Positions 54,357 through 63,441 of a stretch of 64,000 nt of DNA are shown here, in pieces. The notes beneath the pieces are model-generated. The model had not been told where the DNA came from, did no database searches, and saw nothing but the letters and a program-made list of their open reading frames with translations. This stretch comes from Halomonas campaniensis (GTDB lineage Bacteria > Pseudomonadota > Gammaproteobacteria > Pseudomonadales > Halomonadaceae). Numbering within the stretch: the first letter of the stretch is position 1; every line of letters starts with the position of its first letter. The position numbers and the translations under genes were made by a program. The stretch lies in NCBI RefSeq assembly GCF_002211105.1, contig NZ_JPUA01000003.1:62001-126000 (forward strand). Direction: 5' to 3'.

Positions 54357-55247
54357 ATGAGTGAGTCCTTTACTACCTGGCAGGCCCGCTTCGAAAAGCT
54401 GCGCTCCAATAAGTTTTTTGAAGCGGTAGTGATCGCCATTATCGTCATCTCTGCCCTGGTGATCGGGGCAAAGACCTACGATGAAACCACTCGGGTCGAG
54501 CAGTGGCTGCTCTATCTCGATATCGCGGTAACGATTTTTTTCCTGATTGAAATTTTAATCAGGATGGCCGCAGAGCGCAGCCTTCTCGACTTCTTCAAAA
54601 AGGGCTGGAACGTTTTTGATTTCCTGATTGTGACCGCCAGCCTCATTCCCATGGATGACTCGGAAATGGTGTTGTTGGCAAGGTTGCTGCGCATTTTTCG
54701 AGTCTTACGCCTGGTCTCGATGATACCTGAACTGCAGATGCTCCTTAGCGCCCTGGTGAAGTCGGTGCCGCGGATGGGCTATGTGGTGCTGCTGATGTTT
54801 ATCATCTTCTATATATACGCCGCCATTGGCAGTTTCCTGTTTCACAATGTCGACGAGGGGCTATGGGGCAATATTTCCCTGGCGATGCTCACGCTGTTTC
54901 AAGTGGCGACGTTTGAGAGCTGGGCCACGGCGGTGCTCTATCCCGCCATGGAGGTTTACCCCTACGCCTGGATCTATTTCTTAACGTTTATCTTTTTGAA
55001 TGCCTTTATTTTTCTCAATATGATGATTGGTATTGTGTTGGACGTGATGCAGAAAGAGAGCGCGCAAATGGCGCTGGACAACGGCGAAGGCGAAGAAGCC
55101 GAGCTGCAGTCGCTGCGCAATGACGTTCGCGGGCTGAAAGCCCAGCTTGACCGCATGGAGTCAGCGCTCACTCAAGCCTACTCGACAGCCCCCACGCACC
55201 AGAATGACGCGGACGGTAAGCACACCGATAAGCCCACAACTGACTGA
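54357..55247 (+). CDS. Voltage-gated sodium channel, bacterial Nav family
   Basis: 296 residues with six membrane helices. S4 contains four arginines spaced by three (Arg109, 112, 115, 118). The pore loop reads [11 protein letters not shown] with filter residues Thr185-Phe186-Glu187-Ser188-Trp189; NaChBac has TLESWAS, so Leu is replaced by Phe. S6 includes [18 protein letters not shown]. The C-terminal tail holds a heptad coiled coil (about 247-275) that would tetramerise the channel. It is divergent from the Mrp antiporter operon. In alkaliphilic Bacillus, related channels serve pH homeostasis, motility and chemotaxis; a similar role here is inferred. Confidence 0.9.
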   Translation: MSESFTTWQARFEKLRSNKFFEAVVIAIIVISALVIGAKTYDETTRVEQWLLYLDIAVTIFFLIEILIRMAAERSLLDFFKKGWNVFDFLIVTASLIPMDDSEMVLLARLLRIFRVLRLVSMIPELQMLLSALVKSVPRMGYVVLLMFIIFYIYAAIGSFLFHNVDEGLWGNISLAMLTLFQVATFESWATAVLYPAMEVYPYAWIYFLTFIFLNAFIFLNMMIGIVLDVMQKESAQMALDNGEGEEAELQSLRNDVRGLKAQLDRMESALTQAYSTAPTHQNDADGKHTDKPTTD

Positions 55248-55263
55248 TTTTAGGAGAGCCGCC

Positions 55264-56970
55264 ATGATGTTGACTGATCCTGCCAAAAAGTACCGCCCCT
55301 TTGTGACCGTTGACCTGCCCGATCGCCAGTGGCCGAACAAGCGTATTGAAACGGCGCCTATCTGGTGCAGCGTTGACTTGCGCGACGGCAACCAGTCACT
55401 GATCGACCCCATGGATCAGGAGCGTAAACAGCGCTTTTTCGACATGCTGCTCAAGGTTGGGTTTAAACAAATAGAGGTAGGGTTCCCGTCCGCATCGCAA
55501 ACGGACTTCGACTTTGTGCGCTCGCTGATTGAGCAGGATAAAATCCCCGAGGATGTGACCATTCAGGTGCTGACCCAGGCGCGTCCGCACTTGATTGAAC
55601 GCACCTTTGAAGCGCTACAAGGCGCCAAAAACGCTATCGTCCACGTCTATAACGCTACCGATCCCATGTTCCGCCGGGTGGTGTTTAACGTTGATAAGCC
55701 TGAGTGTGTGCAAATCGCCGTGGAGGCGACACAGCAAATTCGTGCTCAGATGGATGCCGCACCAGAAACCAACTGGACGTTTCAGTACTCGCCGGAGCTC
55801 TTCACTACCACCGAGATGGACTTTGCCGTTGAGATCGTCGAAGCGGTCATGGGGGCTTACGGCAGCAGTGCCGATCGGCCCATGATCGTTAACCTACCTG
55901 CTACGGTAGAAGTCGCCACGCCCAACAACTACGCTGACCAGATCGAGTGGTTCTGTCGCCACGTCAAAAACCGCGACCACTTGATTGTCAGCGTTCACCC
56001 CCACAACGACCGCGGTACCGGCGTAGCGGCGGCAGAGCTGACGCTAATGGCCGGAGCTGATCGCGTTGAGGGCACGCTGTTTGGAAACGGCGAGCGTACC
56101 GGCAACGTCGATATCGTCACCCTGGCGATGAATATGTACACCCAGGGCGTCTATCCAGAGCTCGATTTTTCCAATATCACCCCGATCATGCGTGAAGTGG
56201 AGTACTGCAACCAGTTGCCGGTGCACCCACGCCACCCGTACGTGGGCGATCTGGTATTTACCGCTTTCTCCGGCTCCCACCAGGATGCGATCAAAAAAGG
56301 CATGGCGGATCGTCGCGCCAACCCTGATGCGCTTTGGGATGTGCCTTACCTGCCTATCGACCCGCTGGACGTGGGCCGTAGCTATGAAGCGGTAATTCGG
56401 GTTAACAGCCAGTCGGGAAAAGGCGGTGTGTCCTACCTGCTGGAGCAGGAGCACGGTATTGAGCTACCGCGTCGGCTCTCCATCGAATTTAGCCAAGTGG
56501 TGCAGGAAGTGGCCGAGCGGACTGGGCGTGAAATCACCTCACAAATGATTTATCAGGCCTTCGCCGATGAATATTTGGAGCAGTGTGCCCCCTTTGCTTT
56601 GGTTAACCACCGCTTGTCGTCTGAACCCGATAGTCCGAAAGTCACGCTGGAAGCGGTTGTGGAGAGTGATGGCAGCCGCCAAACGCTAAAAGGAGAAGGC
56701 AACGGCCCGTTAGCGGCCTTTATTAAAGCGCTGGCCGCCGCTGGACACGATGTGGAAATCATCGACTACCACGAGCACTCACGCGGCCAGGGCGCCGATG
56801 CCGAAGCCATTGCTTACGTGGAAGTGCGTATCGACGGCAAAGCAGTGTTTGGTGTGGGCACCGATGAGAGCATCACCAGTGCCTCGATGAAAGGTGTGCT
56901 TAGTGCTATCAATCGACACCATTCGACCCAACCCGCAGCGGCGAACGTGACGGCGGAGACGTTGGGCTAA
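55264..56970 (+). CDS. leuA: 2-isopropylmalate synthase (long form)
   Basis: 568 residues from the ATG at 55264, with AGGAG seven bases upstream; longer frames overlap the channel gene and are rejected. The catalytic barrel has [17 protein letters not shown] and the metal-binding HPHNDRG. The C-terminal regulatory LeuA dimer domain (about 430-560) would bind leucine. It condenses acetyl-CoA and 2-ketoisovalerate. The length is that of the LeuA2-type enzyme found in actinobacteria and several proteobacteria. It is 16 bases after the sodium channel gene on the same strand. Confidence 0.94.
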   Translation: MMLTDPAKKYRPFVTVDLPDRQWPNKRIETAPIWCSVDLRDGNQSLIDPMDQERKQRFFDMLLKVGFKQIEVGFPSASQTDFDFVRSLIEQDKIPEDVTIQVLTQARPHLIERTFEALQGAKNAIVHVYNATDPMFRRVVFNVDKPECVQIAVEATQQIRAQMDAAPETNWTFQYSPELFTTTEMDFAVEIVEAVMGAYGSSADRPMIVNLPATVEVATPNNYADQIEWFCRHVKNRDHLIVSVHPHNDRGTGVAAAELTLMAGADRVEGTLFGNGERTGNVDIVTLAMNMYTQGVYPELDFSNITPIMREVEYCNQLPVHPRHPYVGDLVFTAFSGSHQDAIKKGMADRRANPDALWDVPYLPIDPLDVGRSYEAVIRVNSQSGKGGVSYLLEQEHGIELPRRLSIEFSQVVQEVAERTGREITSQMIYQAFADEYLEQCAPFALVNHRLSSEPDSPKVTLEAVVESDGSRQTLKGEGNGPLAAFIKALAAAGHDVEIIDYHEHSRGQGADAEAIAYVEVRIDGKAVFGVGTDESITSASMKGVLSAINRHHSTQPAAANVTAETLG

Positions 56971-57003
56971 TAGGCGATTGCCAACATACCAAGGTGGAAA
57001 GCG

Positions 57004-58122
57004 ATGCGGCCCTGGCAAATCATAGTGTTAATCGCGTTAGTGCTGGCTGGGTTAGCATCAGCCGTGGCTTCCCACGAGTCCTTTGAGTCTAAGCTAGTGC
57101 GGCTGGAAGCTCAGCGGGCACTGCCCACGCTAGAGGCATCGCTTGAGCAGGCGTCACCAGAGCTCAACACGCTTTTTCTCAGCTACGCCGACGATCAGGC
57201 GCTGTGGATGAGCGCTTCTTTGGCGATTTTACGCCACGGCGATAGAGCCCGCGATGTACTGGTGGAGTATGGCTTACTGCCCGATTTTCAGCGGGTGTTA
57301 GTGCGCTATGGGGCCGACGCCATACTGCCTATCAGCTACTTTCGCAGCCACGATGTAGCGACGCTAAGAGCGCAGCACTGGGTTGGTGAGCGCTACCAGC
57401 AGCTTAGCCGCTGGTGGAGCGATGAGGAGGGCGGTGAGGATTCAGCGTTCACACCTTACCGTCGCGGCCAGATGGGTATTGCGCTGCTGGATGCCAATGG
57501 CCACGCACTGCTTAACCAGTTTGTGGTCAGTGAGCAAGGCGAGATTGAGTGGTTGCAGGGCGAGCGAGTCGTCGCAGGCGTCGGCGACTTCTTTACCAGC
57601 GGGCTACGCGATCTAGAAAGCCAGTGGCGGCGGGGCGACGCCATTGGCGCTGCTGATTTAGGCTGGGCGGGTGTCGATCTACTGGTGATGGCCAGCACCG
57701 TTAAGGTGCTGCGGGCGGGCAGGGCCGCTCGAACTGCGCGGGTGGGGAGCGTGGAAGCCCAGGGAACTCGCGTTGGCTTGCGCCAAGGTATGGTTGCCAG
57801 CAGCGGTCGTTTTGCGACCTTGCCGCGTATGGCCAAGATTGCTGCGGTAGCGGGCACTGCCTATGTGGTGGTTCGCCACCCAAGCCTCGTCAGCGCACTC
57901 GGCGCCAACCTGTCGAATTGGCTCGGTTGGCCGGTCTGGCTAGGCCAGTTTCTTATCTGGCTAATCGTGCTGCTGCCGATGCTGATCATTGCCCGGCTTG
58001 TCTATCGCTGGCTACTTACACCGCTACTGTGGCTGCTAGTGCCGTTGATGCGGGTATGTTTTAAAACGGCTAACCATGCGTTAGCCAAGCGTACTCAAAG
58101 GCAAGTCGACGAGACTAACTAA
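57004..58122 (+). CDS. Membrane protein of unknown function
   Basis: 372 residues; I do not recognise the family. A signal-anchor-like helix (about 4-22) is followed by a mostly helical, presumably periplasmic region (25-275) with a Trp/Arg-rich segment (QHWVGERYQQLSRWW), and then two to three hydrophobic stretches (about 282-300, 310-365), ending in a basic tail. AAGGTGG precedes the ATG. It lies 33 bases after leuA and ends at a terminator, so it may be expressed with leuA. The size and topology suggest an envelope protein. Confidence 0.7.
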   Translation: MRPWQIIVLIALVLAGLASAVASHESFESKLVRLEAQRALPTLEASLEQASPELNTLFLSYADDQALWMSASLAILRHGDRARDVLVEYGLLPDFQRVLVRYGADAILPISYFRSHDVATLRAQHWVGERYQQLSRWWSDEEGGEDSAFTPYRRGQMGIALLDANGHALLNQFVVSEQGEIEWLQGERVVAGVGDFFTSGLRDLESQWRRGDAIGAADLGWAGVDLLVMASTVKVLRAGRAARTARVGSVEAQGTRVGLRQGMVASSGRFATLPRMAKIAAVAGTAYVVVRHPSLVSALGANLSNWLGWPVWLGQFLIWLIVLLPMLIIARLVYRWLLTPLLWLLVPLMRVCFKTANHALAKRTQRQVDETN

Positions 58123-58140
58123 GAAGATGGGATGTAACAT

Positions 58141-58175
58141 AAACGGGGCGGCCTTAAGGTCGCCCCGTTTGTTTT
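58141..58175. terminator. Bidirectional terminator between the unknown membrane protein and the PQQ dehydrogenase gene
   Basis: AAACGGGGCGGCC (58141-58153) pairs with GGTCGCCCCGTTT (58158-58170), 13 pairs including one G-U, with a TTAA loop and a following GTTTTC. It separates convergent genes. Confidence 0.85.
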
Positions 58176-58195
58176 CTATTGATCAACCGCAGGCG

Positions 58196-60277
58196 TTATT
58201 CCGGAAGGGCATACACGGCAACCTGATCACCTACCTGATCTTTCAAGATACTGTTGCCACCGGAAACAAAGGCGACGTATTGGCGACCGTTGTACTCATA
58301 GACAGCTGGGTTGGAGACGGAGGGGGCTTCAGTCTGATCCGACCACAGCTCCTCGCCGGTTTCCAGAGAGTAGGCGCGTACCTTGGCATCCATGGAAGCG
58401 CCGATAAAAACGACGTTACCCGCGGTGACTGCCGGGCCACCGATGGTGGGCGAGCCCCAGCTCTCAGGCATAAAGAAGCCATACTGTTGGGATACGCCCA
58501 TCGGACGACGCCATTTGATATCACCTGTCGTCATATCGAGGGCAACGAGTTCACCGAAAGGTGGTTCCCAGCAGGGCATGCCCCACCGATTGAGCGCGAC
58601 CTCTAAACGCATCCCATAGGGCGCGCCTTCCTGGGGGGCAAAACCGCTTTCGTTACCCGAGCCGCTATCCGCTTTGTCATAATCTTCGCGATTATAGAGC
58701 TTTATGTACTGCACAATGTGCGAGGTATTGACGATGGCGGTCTGGCTTTCGGGGTCAAAGGCGACACCGCCCCACTGTACGCCGCCCGCACTGATGGGAA
58801 AGCCCAGCGTGCCTTCTCCTTGGGTCGTCGGTGGGGTGTACATGCCTTCATAGCTGAGATCGTCCCACAGTGCAGAGCACTCCCCAAAGCTAACCGCATC
58901 GGCCAGCGCCCAGACGTTGGGTTTCTCGGACTGATCTAACAGTGGCGCTGGTTTGGTGGGGAAGGGTTGTGTCGGTGCATAGACTTCGCCCTCAACGCTG
59001 CCGTCGCCGCTGGGTACCGGGCGCTCCTCAATTGGCCATACATCTTCGCCGGTTTCGCGGTTGACCACGAACAGAAAGCCCATTTTGGTCGCCTGAATCA
59101 GCGCCGGGATCTCTTCTCCATCGACGGTAATGTCCATCAGCGTTGGGGCTGCATTGATATCATAATCCCAAATATCGTGATGCACCCACTGCCGCGACCA
59201 CACCACTTCGCCGGTCTCGATATCCACCGCGGTGGTCGATGTGCCTAGCGGCACTTCTTCGGTGCGGTTACCGCCCCAGTAGTTCGGCGAAGGGGAGGAG
59301 ACTGGCAAATAGACCAGACCAAGCTCTTCATCGGCGGACATATGTGTCCACACGTTAGCGGTACCGCTCTGCTCGCGCATCTCATCAGAGAGTGCCTGGA
59401 ACGTCCATTCGAGCTCGCCAGTGCGGGCATTGATTGAGAATACGGTGCCAGGGGGCGCCTCTTCATAGGCCCAGTCCATGCCTGCCCAGCCTAAAATCAG
59501 ATGGTCGCCCACCACGGTAGGTGGCTGTAGCAGCGACAACGGCCATTTTTCATTGGTGTCATTCCACTGGTTGGCGTCGAGCACGCCGTTATTGGCAAAG
59601 TTTGCACACTGTTCGCCGCTATCGGCGTCGACCGCGAACAACTGCGCATCCATGGTGCCCATATAGATGATCTTTTGGCAGGGCTCGCCTGCTTCCGGGG
59701 TGTCCGCTTCCCAATAAGCTACACCGCGATTTTTCAGGGCAGGCTGGGTCAGCGCTTCGAGAGAGGACTGCGTATCGAAGCTCCATTTCTCTTCGCCATT
59801 TGCGGGGTCTAGGGCCAGAATGCGGTAGAAGGGGGTGCCGATATACAGCGTCTCATTGGCAAACACCGGTGTGGCAGACCAAACGGTTGCAGGTAAATCC
59901 CCGGAACCATCAGCAACATCCCCTGTGTGTACTTCCCATACTTTTTCCAATTCACCAACGTTGTCGGTATTGATCTGATCAAGCGGGCTATATTTCTGGG
60001 CGTTGAGCTGGCCGTGAAAACTGTCCCAGGTGGGTTCGCCAGGCACCAGTGGAATGGGGGCGGCGCTAGTCGCTTCTTTGGGTGTGGCGTTCTCTTGCTC
60101 CCCTGGCGATGCCTGTTCACCGGACGGTTCTTGAGCTGTGGATTGCTCTGTATCTACTGATGGCGCCTGAGCGAGTAGCGGCAATGACGTAAAGCCAATA
60201 GCCAGGGCGGTAACCGCGCCTAAACCCGATGTAACAAATTTAAACGGAGTGCTCGGGGAGGGCAATGAAGTTGGCAT
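58196..60277 (-). CDS. PQQ-dependent dehydrogenase, glucose dehydrogenase (mGDH)-like catalytic subunit
   Basis: 693 residues. A signal peptide or anchor (17-37, cleavage near LLAQA) and a Glu/Gln/Ser/Ala-rich linker (40-75) precede an eight-bladed quinoprotein propeller. HHDIWDYD (Asp368 aligns with the E. coli Gcd catalytic Asp466) and Lys398 in QATKMGFLFVVNRETG (equivalent to Lys493) are conserved. Typical mGDH carries five membrane helices at its own N-terminus; here they are missing and a four-helix protein is encoded 10 bases upstream. It would oxidise an aldose or polyol in the periplasm and pass electrons to ubiquinone. Glucose is likely; quinate or inositol are alternatives. Confidence 0.85.
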   Translation of the reverse strand: MPTSLPSPSTPFKFVTSGLGAVTALAIGFTSLPLLAQAPSVDTEQSTAQEPSGEQASPGEQENATPKEATSAAPIPLVPGEPTWDSFHGQLNAQKYSPLDQINTDNVGELEKVWEVHTGDVADGSGDLPATVWSATPVFANETLYIGTPFYRILALDPANGEEKWSFDTQSSLEALTQPALKNRGVAYWEADTPEAGEPCQKIIYMGTMDAQLFAVDADSGEQCANFANNGVLDANQWNDTNEKWPLSLLQPPTVVGDHLILGWAGMDWAYEEAPPGTVFSINARTGELEWTFQALSDEMREQSGTANVWTHMSADEELGLVYLPVSSPSPNYWGGNRTEEVPLGTSTTAVDIETGEVVWSRQWVHHDIWDYDINAAPTLMDITVDGEEIPALIQATKMGFLFVVNRETGEDVWPIEERPVPSGDGSVEGEVYAPTQPFPTKPAPLLDQSEKPNVWALADAVSFGECSALWDDLSYEGMYTPPTTQGEGTLGFPISAGGVQWGGVAFDPESQTAIVNTSHIVQYIKLYNREDYDKADSGSGNESGFAPQEGAPYGMRLEVALNRWGMPCWEPPFGELVALDMTTGDIKWRRPMGVSQQYGFFMPESWGSPTIGGPAVTAGNVVFIGASMDAKVRAYSLETGEELWSDQTEAPSVSNPAVYEYNGRQYVAFVSGGNSILKDQVGDQVAVYALPE

Positions 60278-60287
60278 GGGCAGCTCC

Positions 60288-60653
60288 TTAAGTGTGGGTG
60301 GGGCGTGCGTAGTGTGCAGGGCGAAACAGGTCGAGAATCAGGCCAATAAGACCGACCACCATCGCAACGCAGATCCACCACTGATGGAGCAGCATCGCGG
60401 CGAAAAATGTACCGGCAAGGCCTAGCAGAATAAGAACTCTCAGTGTGATGGAAGCACCGCGTGCTTTTACTTGCATTAGCAATAGCGCCATTACCGCAAG
60501 AATGAAACAGGCCACAATGGCAACCAGTGCCCCGAGTGTTCCCGTGACTCCGGTCAGTGGTGTGAAATAGGCATACAGTGCAACTGCAAGCCCAGCGAGT
60601 GAGGCGATCAGAAGGACGATAGCGCCCGATTTTGATGAGAGGGGTGACGACAT
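60288..60653 (-). CDS. Small four-helix membrane protein, probable anchor subunit of the PQQ dehydrogenase
   Basis: 121 residues with four hydrophobic helices (about 10-32, 38-62, 70-88, 92-110). The stop is 10 bases before the dehydrogenase start, whose ribosome site AAGGAG lies in the gap. Helix arrangement resembles the N-terminal membrane domain of single-chain mGDH, so I infer that the usual anchor and catalytic halves are split into two genes here. An 11+5+11 inverted repeat stands 30 bases upstream. An overlapping reading frame on the same strand (60220-60723) is not supported. Confidence 0.75.
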   Translation of the reverse strand: MSSPLSSKSGAIVLLIASLAGLAVALYAYFTPLTGVTGTLGALVAIVACFILAVMALLLMQVKARGASITLRVLILLGLAGTFFAAMLLHQWWICVAMVVGLIGLILDLFRPAHYARPTHT

Positions 60654-60683
60654 AACGTGTTGGCCTCCTGCTGAGTGGAAAGC

Positions 60684-60710
60684 CTGACATTGAGGCTAAC
60701 TCAATGTCAG
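60684..60710. promoter_or_regulatory. Perfect inverted repeat upstream of the PQQ dehydrogenase operon
   Basis: CTGACATTGAG (60684-60694) and CTCAATGTCAG (60700-60710) are exact inverted repeats with a 5-base GCTAA spacer. The repeat is 30 bases before the anchor gene's start codon. It may be an operator or a 5' leader hairpin; there is no U-tract that would suggest a terminator. Confidence 0.6.
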
Positions 60711-60851
60711 AAATCGTTAGCACTATAACTTTAGCAGAAAACGCTACCTTTATGATCTGGGGGCCGTGACCTGATCAAATGTCGCAGCACATCGCGCTGT
60801 TTTTTTCAGTGGAGGTGAGGTACTGCAAAATTGCCTATCTCGAATAAACTA

Positions 60852-60859
60852 AACTAGTT
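60852..60859. promoter_or_regulatory. Short palindrome before the toxin-antitoxin pair, candidate antitoxin operator
   Basis: AACTAGTT, an exact 8-base palindrome within a stretch of repeated ACTAA units, 32 bases before the antitoxin start codon. Phd-type antitoxins autoregulate by binding short palindromes at their promoters. Assignment is inferred. Confidence 0.35.
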
Positions 60860-60890
60860 GAACTAAGTCGTGTTTCCGGCGGGATTTCAT

Positions 60891-61130
60891 ATGGAAGCTA
60901 TCAACATACACGAAGCCAAAACGCGCTTGTCGCAGCTCGTCGCGCGGGCTGCCGAGGGCGAGGGGTTTATTATCGCCAAAGCGGGTAAGCCGATGGCGCG
61001 TGTAACGGCGATTGACAGCCCCGCGCCGGGTCAGCAGAAGCGGCTGGGTTTCTTGGCGGGCCAGTTTAAAGTGCCTAATGACTTTGATCGGATGGGGCAG
61101 GAGGAAATAGCTGAGATGTTTGGAGACTGA
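60891..61130 (+). CDS. Type II antitoxin, Phd/YefM family
   Basis: 79 residues from the ATG at 60891 (GGCGGGA upstream); a frame starting earlier at 60870 has no ribosome site. MEAINIHEAKTRLSQLVARA is the classic N-terminal DNA-binding half of Phd proteins, and the C-terminal half (from about 50) would wrap the toxin. The stop overlaps the region of the toxin's ribosome site: the two are separated by one base. It neutralises the PIN toxin and represses the operon. Confidence 0.9.
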   Translation: MEAINIHEAKTRLSQLVARAAEGEGFIIAKAGKPMARVTAIDSPAPGQQKRLGFLAGQFKVPNDFDRMGQEEIAEMFGD

Positions 61131-61131
61131 T

Positions 61132-61518
61132 GTGAATCTGCTTCTGGACACGCATATTTTGCTCTGGGCGGCGGCGTCACCGGAGCAACTCTCGGCGGAT
61201 GCGCTATCGCTGATCAATGACGAGAATAACAGGCTCCACTTTAGCGCCGTCAGCATCTGGGAAGTGGTGATCACGAACAGCCTGCAGCGCCCTGATTTCC
61301 AAGTCGACCCGCACTTATTGCGAAAAGGGCTGGTGGATAATGGTTATTTAGAACTCCCTATCACTTCACTGCATACACTTAACGTCGCTCATTTGCCTAG
61401 CATTCATAAAGACCCCTTTGATCGGATTTTGGTGGCCCAGGCAGAGGCTGAGAGTTTTTTGCTGCTTACAGCGGATGAGTGGGTGGCTCGGTACGCTGGG
61501 CCTATCCGAAAGGTATAG
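61132..61518 (+). CDS. PIN domain toxin (VapC-like)
   Basis: 128 residues from the GTG at 61132, with GGAG six bases upstream; a TTG at 61120 is possible but would start inside the antitoxin. PIN residues are visible: LLLDTHILLWA (first Asp), SIWEVVI (Glu), DPFDRILVAQA (Asp) and a last Asp in LLTADEWVA. These proteins cut RNA, often tRNA or rRNA. All four acidic positions are intact, so it is probably active. The HKDPFDR block is typical of Phd-linked PIN toxins. Confidence 0.9.
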   Translation: MNLLLDTHILLWAAASPEQLSADALSLINDENNRLHFSAVSIWEVVITNSLQRPDFQVDPHLLRKGLVDNGYLELPITSLHTLNVAHLPSIHKDPFDRILVAQAEAESFLLLTADEWVARYAGPIRKV

Positions 61519-61589
61519 CGAACGTTTGGCTTAAGGCTTCGGCACTGAGCCATTCAAACTTCACAGCGCCGCTGTTTCTTTAAAATGCA

Positions 61590-62648
61590 TCACAACGGCG
61601 TTTTACTTCCCCTTCCAGGAACTTCCCTCACCAAGCGTGGCATTAAGAATCCTGGAAGGTGATCACGTAGCTGAGTTACCAACTCACGCGCCTCACCATC
61701 GGATACGTCAAAATGCGCAGCGCCCTGAACAGGATCCAGTACATGCAGGTAGTAGGGTAGAATACCCGCTTCAAATAGCCGTTCCGATAGTGTGGCTAAC
61801 GTAGCCACGTCGTCGTTTATGCCGCGCAGCAGTACGCTTTGATTGAGTAGTGTGGCACCCGCCTGTTTGAGGCGCGTGCAGGCGTCGATCATCGCTTGGT
61901 CGATTTCATTGGCGTGGTTAATATGCAGTACCACGACTTTTTGCAAGCGCGTCGACCCCAGCCAGCCCAGTAGGGCGTCGTCTACCCTGTCAGGAATGAC
62001 CACCGGTAGACGGGTATGGATGCGTAGCCGTTTTAGGTGCGGAATGCTCTCTAGCTGCTCTACCAGCCATGCCAACTGACGGTCACTGGCGGCCAGTGGG
62101 TCGCCGCCAGAGAGGATGGCTTCGTGAATAGTGGTGTCGCTTCGCAAGTAGTCGAGTGCTTCCTGCCACTGTGCCCTGGAGGGCGAGTTGTCGCTATAGG
62201 GGAAATGGCGGCGAAAGCAGTAGCGGCAGTTGATGGCACAGTTAGGGCTGGCGATCAGTAGTACCCGGCCCGCATATTTATGAATTAGCCCTTTAGCGGG
62301 GCGGTGCTGGGCTTCTTCAAGTGGATCAACGACGTAGCCAGCAGGCGTGAGTGCTTCCTCGCCGAGCGGTATTACTTGGCGCAGCAATGGGTCGTTTATG
62401 TCGGCATAGGCTATTCTGTTGAGATACGCTTCAGGTACGCATACCTCAAACAGTTCGTGGCCTAACTTGGCGCCGGGCAACCATTCGCGGCTGAGCCCCA
62501 GCCGTTGGCATAGTGCCTGAGGGTCGCGAATGGCATGGGAAAGCTGCTGCTGCCAAGTGGAAACTGCCAGTGAGTCGCGATGGCTTTGTGTTTCAGACCC
62601 GGCAATAATGATGTTCTCCTGCAAAAAAGCCCTCCTTCGGGTTATCAT
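61590..62648 (-). CDS. epmB: EF-P lysine 2,3-aminomutase
   Basis: 352 residues. Radical-SAM cluster Cys137, Cys141, Cys144 in NCAINCRYCFRRHFPY; PLP-binding Lys near the C-terminus in GRGSKTPL. It converts (S)-alpha-lysine to (R)-beta-lysine for EF-P modification. It is divergent from efp, 140 bases apart, with epmA following efp, so the three genes of the modification sit together. The remaining hydroxylase (EpmC) is not visible. Confidence 0.94.
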   Translation of the reverse strand: MITRRRAFLQENIIIAGSETQSHRDSLAVSTWQQQLSHAIRDPQALCQRLGLSREWLPGAKLGHELFEVCVPEAYLNRIAYADINDPLLRQVIPLGEEALTPAGYVVDPLEEAQHRPAKGLIHKYAGRVLLIASPNCAINCRYCFRRHFPYSDNSPSRAQWQEALDYLRSDTTIHEAILSGGDPLAASDRQLAWLVEQLESIPHLKRLRIHTRLPVVIPDRVDDALLGWLGSTRLQKVVVLHINHANEIDQAMIDACTRLKQAGATLLNQSVLLRGINDDVATLATLSERLFEAGILPYYLHVLDPVQGAAHFDVSDGEARELVTQLRDHLPGFLMPRLVREVPGRGSKTPL

Positions 62649-62788
62649 GCGCGCACTTATTTAACGACGCCATTTACAACGCTGCTGGTATATAGCGGCT
62701 GGCATATAAACCTGCTGACGGCAGCAACGTATGGCTTCGCGCATCACCTGTTGAAACAAATAACTGAAATGGATGATTGAGAGACATT

Positions 62789-63355
62789 ATGGCGAACTAT
62801 TCTACCAACGAATTCAAGGCTGGTCTGAAAGTAATGCTCGATGGCGATCCTTGTTCGATCGTTGAGAACGAGCTGGTCAAGCCCGGTAAGGGACAGGCGT
62901 TTAACCGCGTTAAGCTACGCAACCTGATGACGGGCCGCGTAGGTGAGAAGACTTTCAAATCCGGTGACTCGCTGGAAGGTGCCGATGTCATGGATTTGGA
63001 GATGGAGTATCTCTACAACGATGGAGATATGTGGCACTTCATGAAGACTGACGGCTCGTTTGAGCAGTATGCGGTAGAGAAAAAAGCGCTAGGCGATAGC
63101 ATCAAGTGGCTGAAAGAGCAGGTGCCCTATATCATTACGCTTTGGAATGATAAGGCCATTTCCGTGACGCCACCGAACTTTATCGAGCTGGAAGTCGTGG
63201 AAACAGATCCCGGTTTGAAAGGCGATACGGCACAGGGTGGTTCCAAGCCTGCGACGCTGTCTTCTGGTGCTGTGGTGCGAGTGCCGCTCTTTATTAATCA
63301 GGGTGAAGTGTTGAAAATCGATACCCGCAGTGGGGATTACGTCTCCCGCGCTTGA
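62789..63355 (+). CDS. efp: Elongation factor P
   Basis: 188 residues from the ATG at 62789; the next upstream start would add four residues. The modification site Lys34 lies in KPGKGQAF, as in E. coli. Three beta-barrel domains are expected. EF-P rescues ribosomes stalled at polyproline. The start has GAGAGA nearby as a moderate ribosome site. The gene is followed by a terminator and then epmA. Confidence 0.96.
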   Translation: MANYSTNEFKAGLKVMLDGDPCSIVENELVKPGKGQAFNRVKLRNLMTGRVGEKTFKSGDSLEGADVMDLEMEYLYNDGDMWHFMKTDGSFEQYAVEKKALGDSIKWLKEQVPYIITLWNDKAISVTPPNFIELEVVETDPGLKGDTAQGGSKPATLSSGAVVRVPLFINQGEVLKIDTRSGDYVSRA

Positions 63356-63381
63356 TCGCTTTTCAGAGCGCTTGCATGTCT

Positions 63382-63414
63382 TAATGGCCACGCTTTGTGC
63401 GTGGCCATTATTAT
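63382..63414 (+). terminator. Terminator after efp
   Basis: A perfect 12-base-pair stem, TAATGGCCACGC (63382-63393) with GCGTGGCCATTA (63399-63410), loop TTTGT, then TTATTT. It lies between efp and epmA, so epmA probably has some read-through or its own promoter. Confidence 0.8.
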
Positions 63415-63441
63415 TTAAGGTGGTTTTTCCAAGGAGTCGTC

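Noticed and set aside
60684..60710. The 11+5+11 repeat considered as a terminator for the PQQ operon or the toxin pair
   Set aside because: It is upstream of both transcription units and lacks a T-run on either side.
60220..60723. A 167-residue frame on the minus strand overlapping the PQQ anchor gene
   Set aside because: It crosses the anchor and dehydrogenase starts in another frame, is Arg/Cys/His-rich and lacks a ribosome site; the anchor frame has clear helices.
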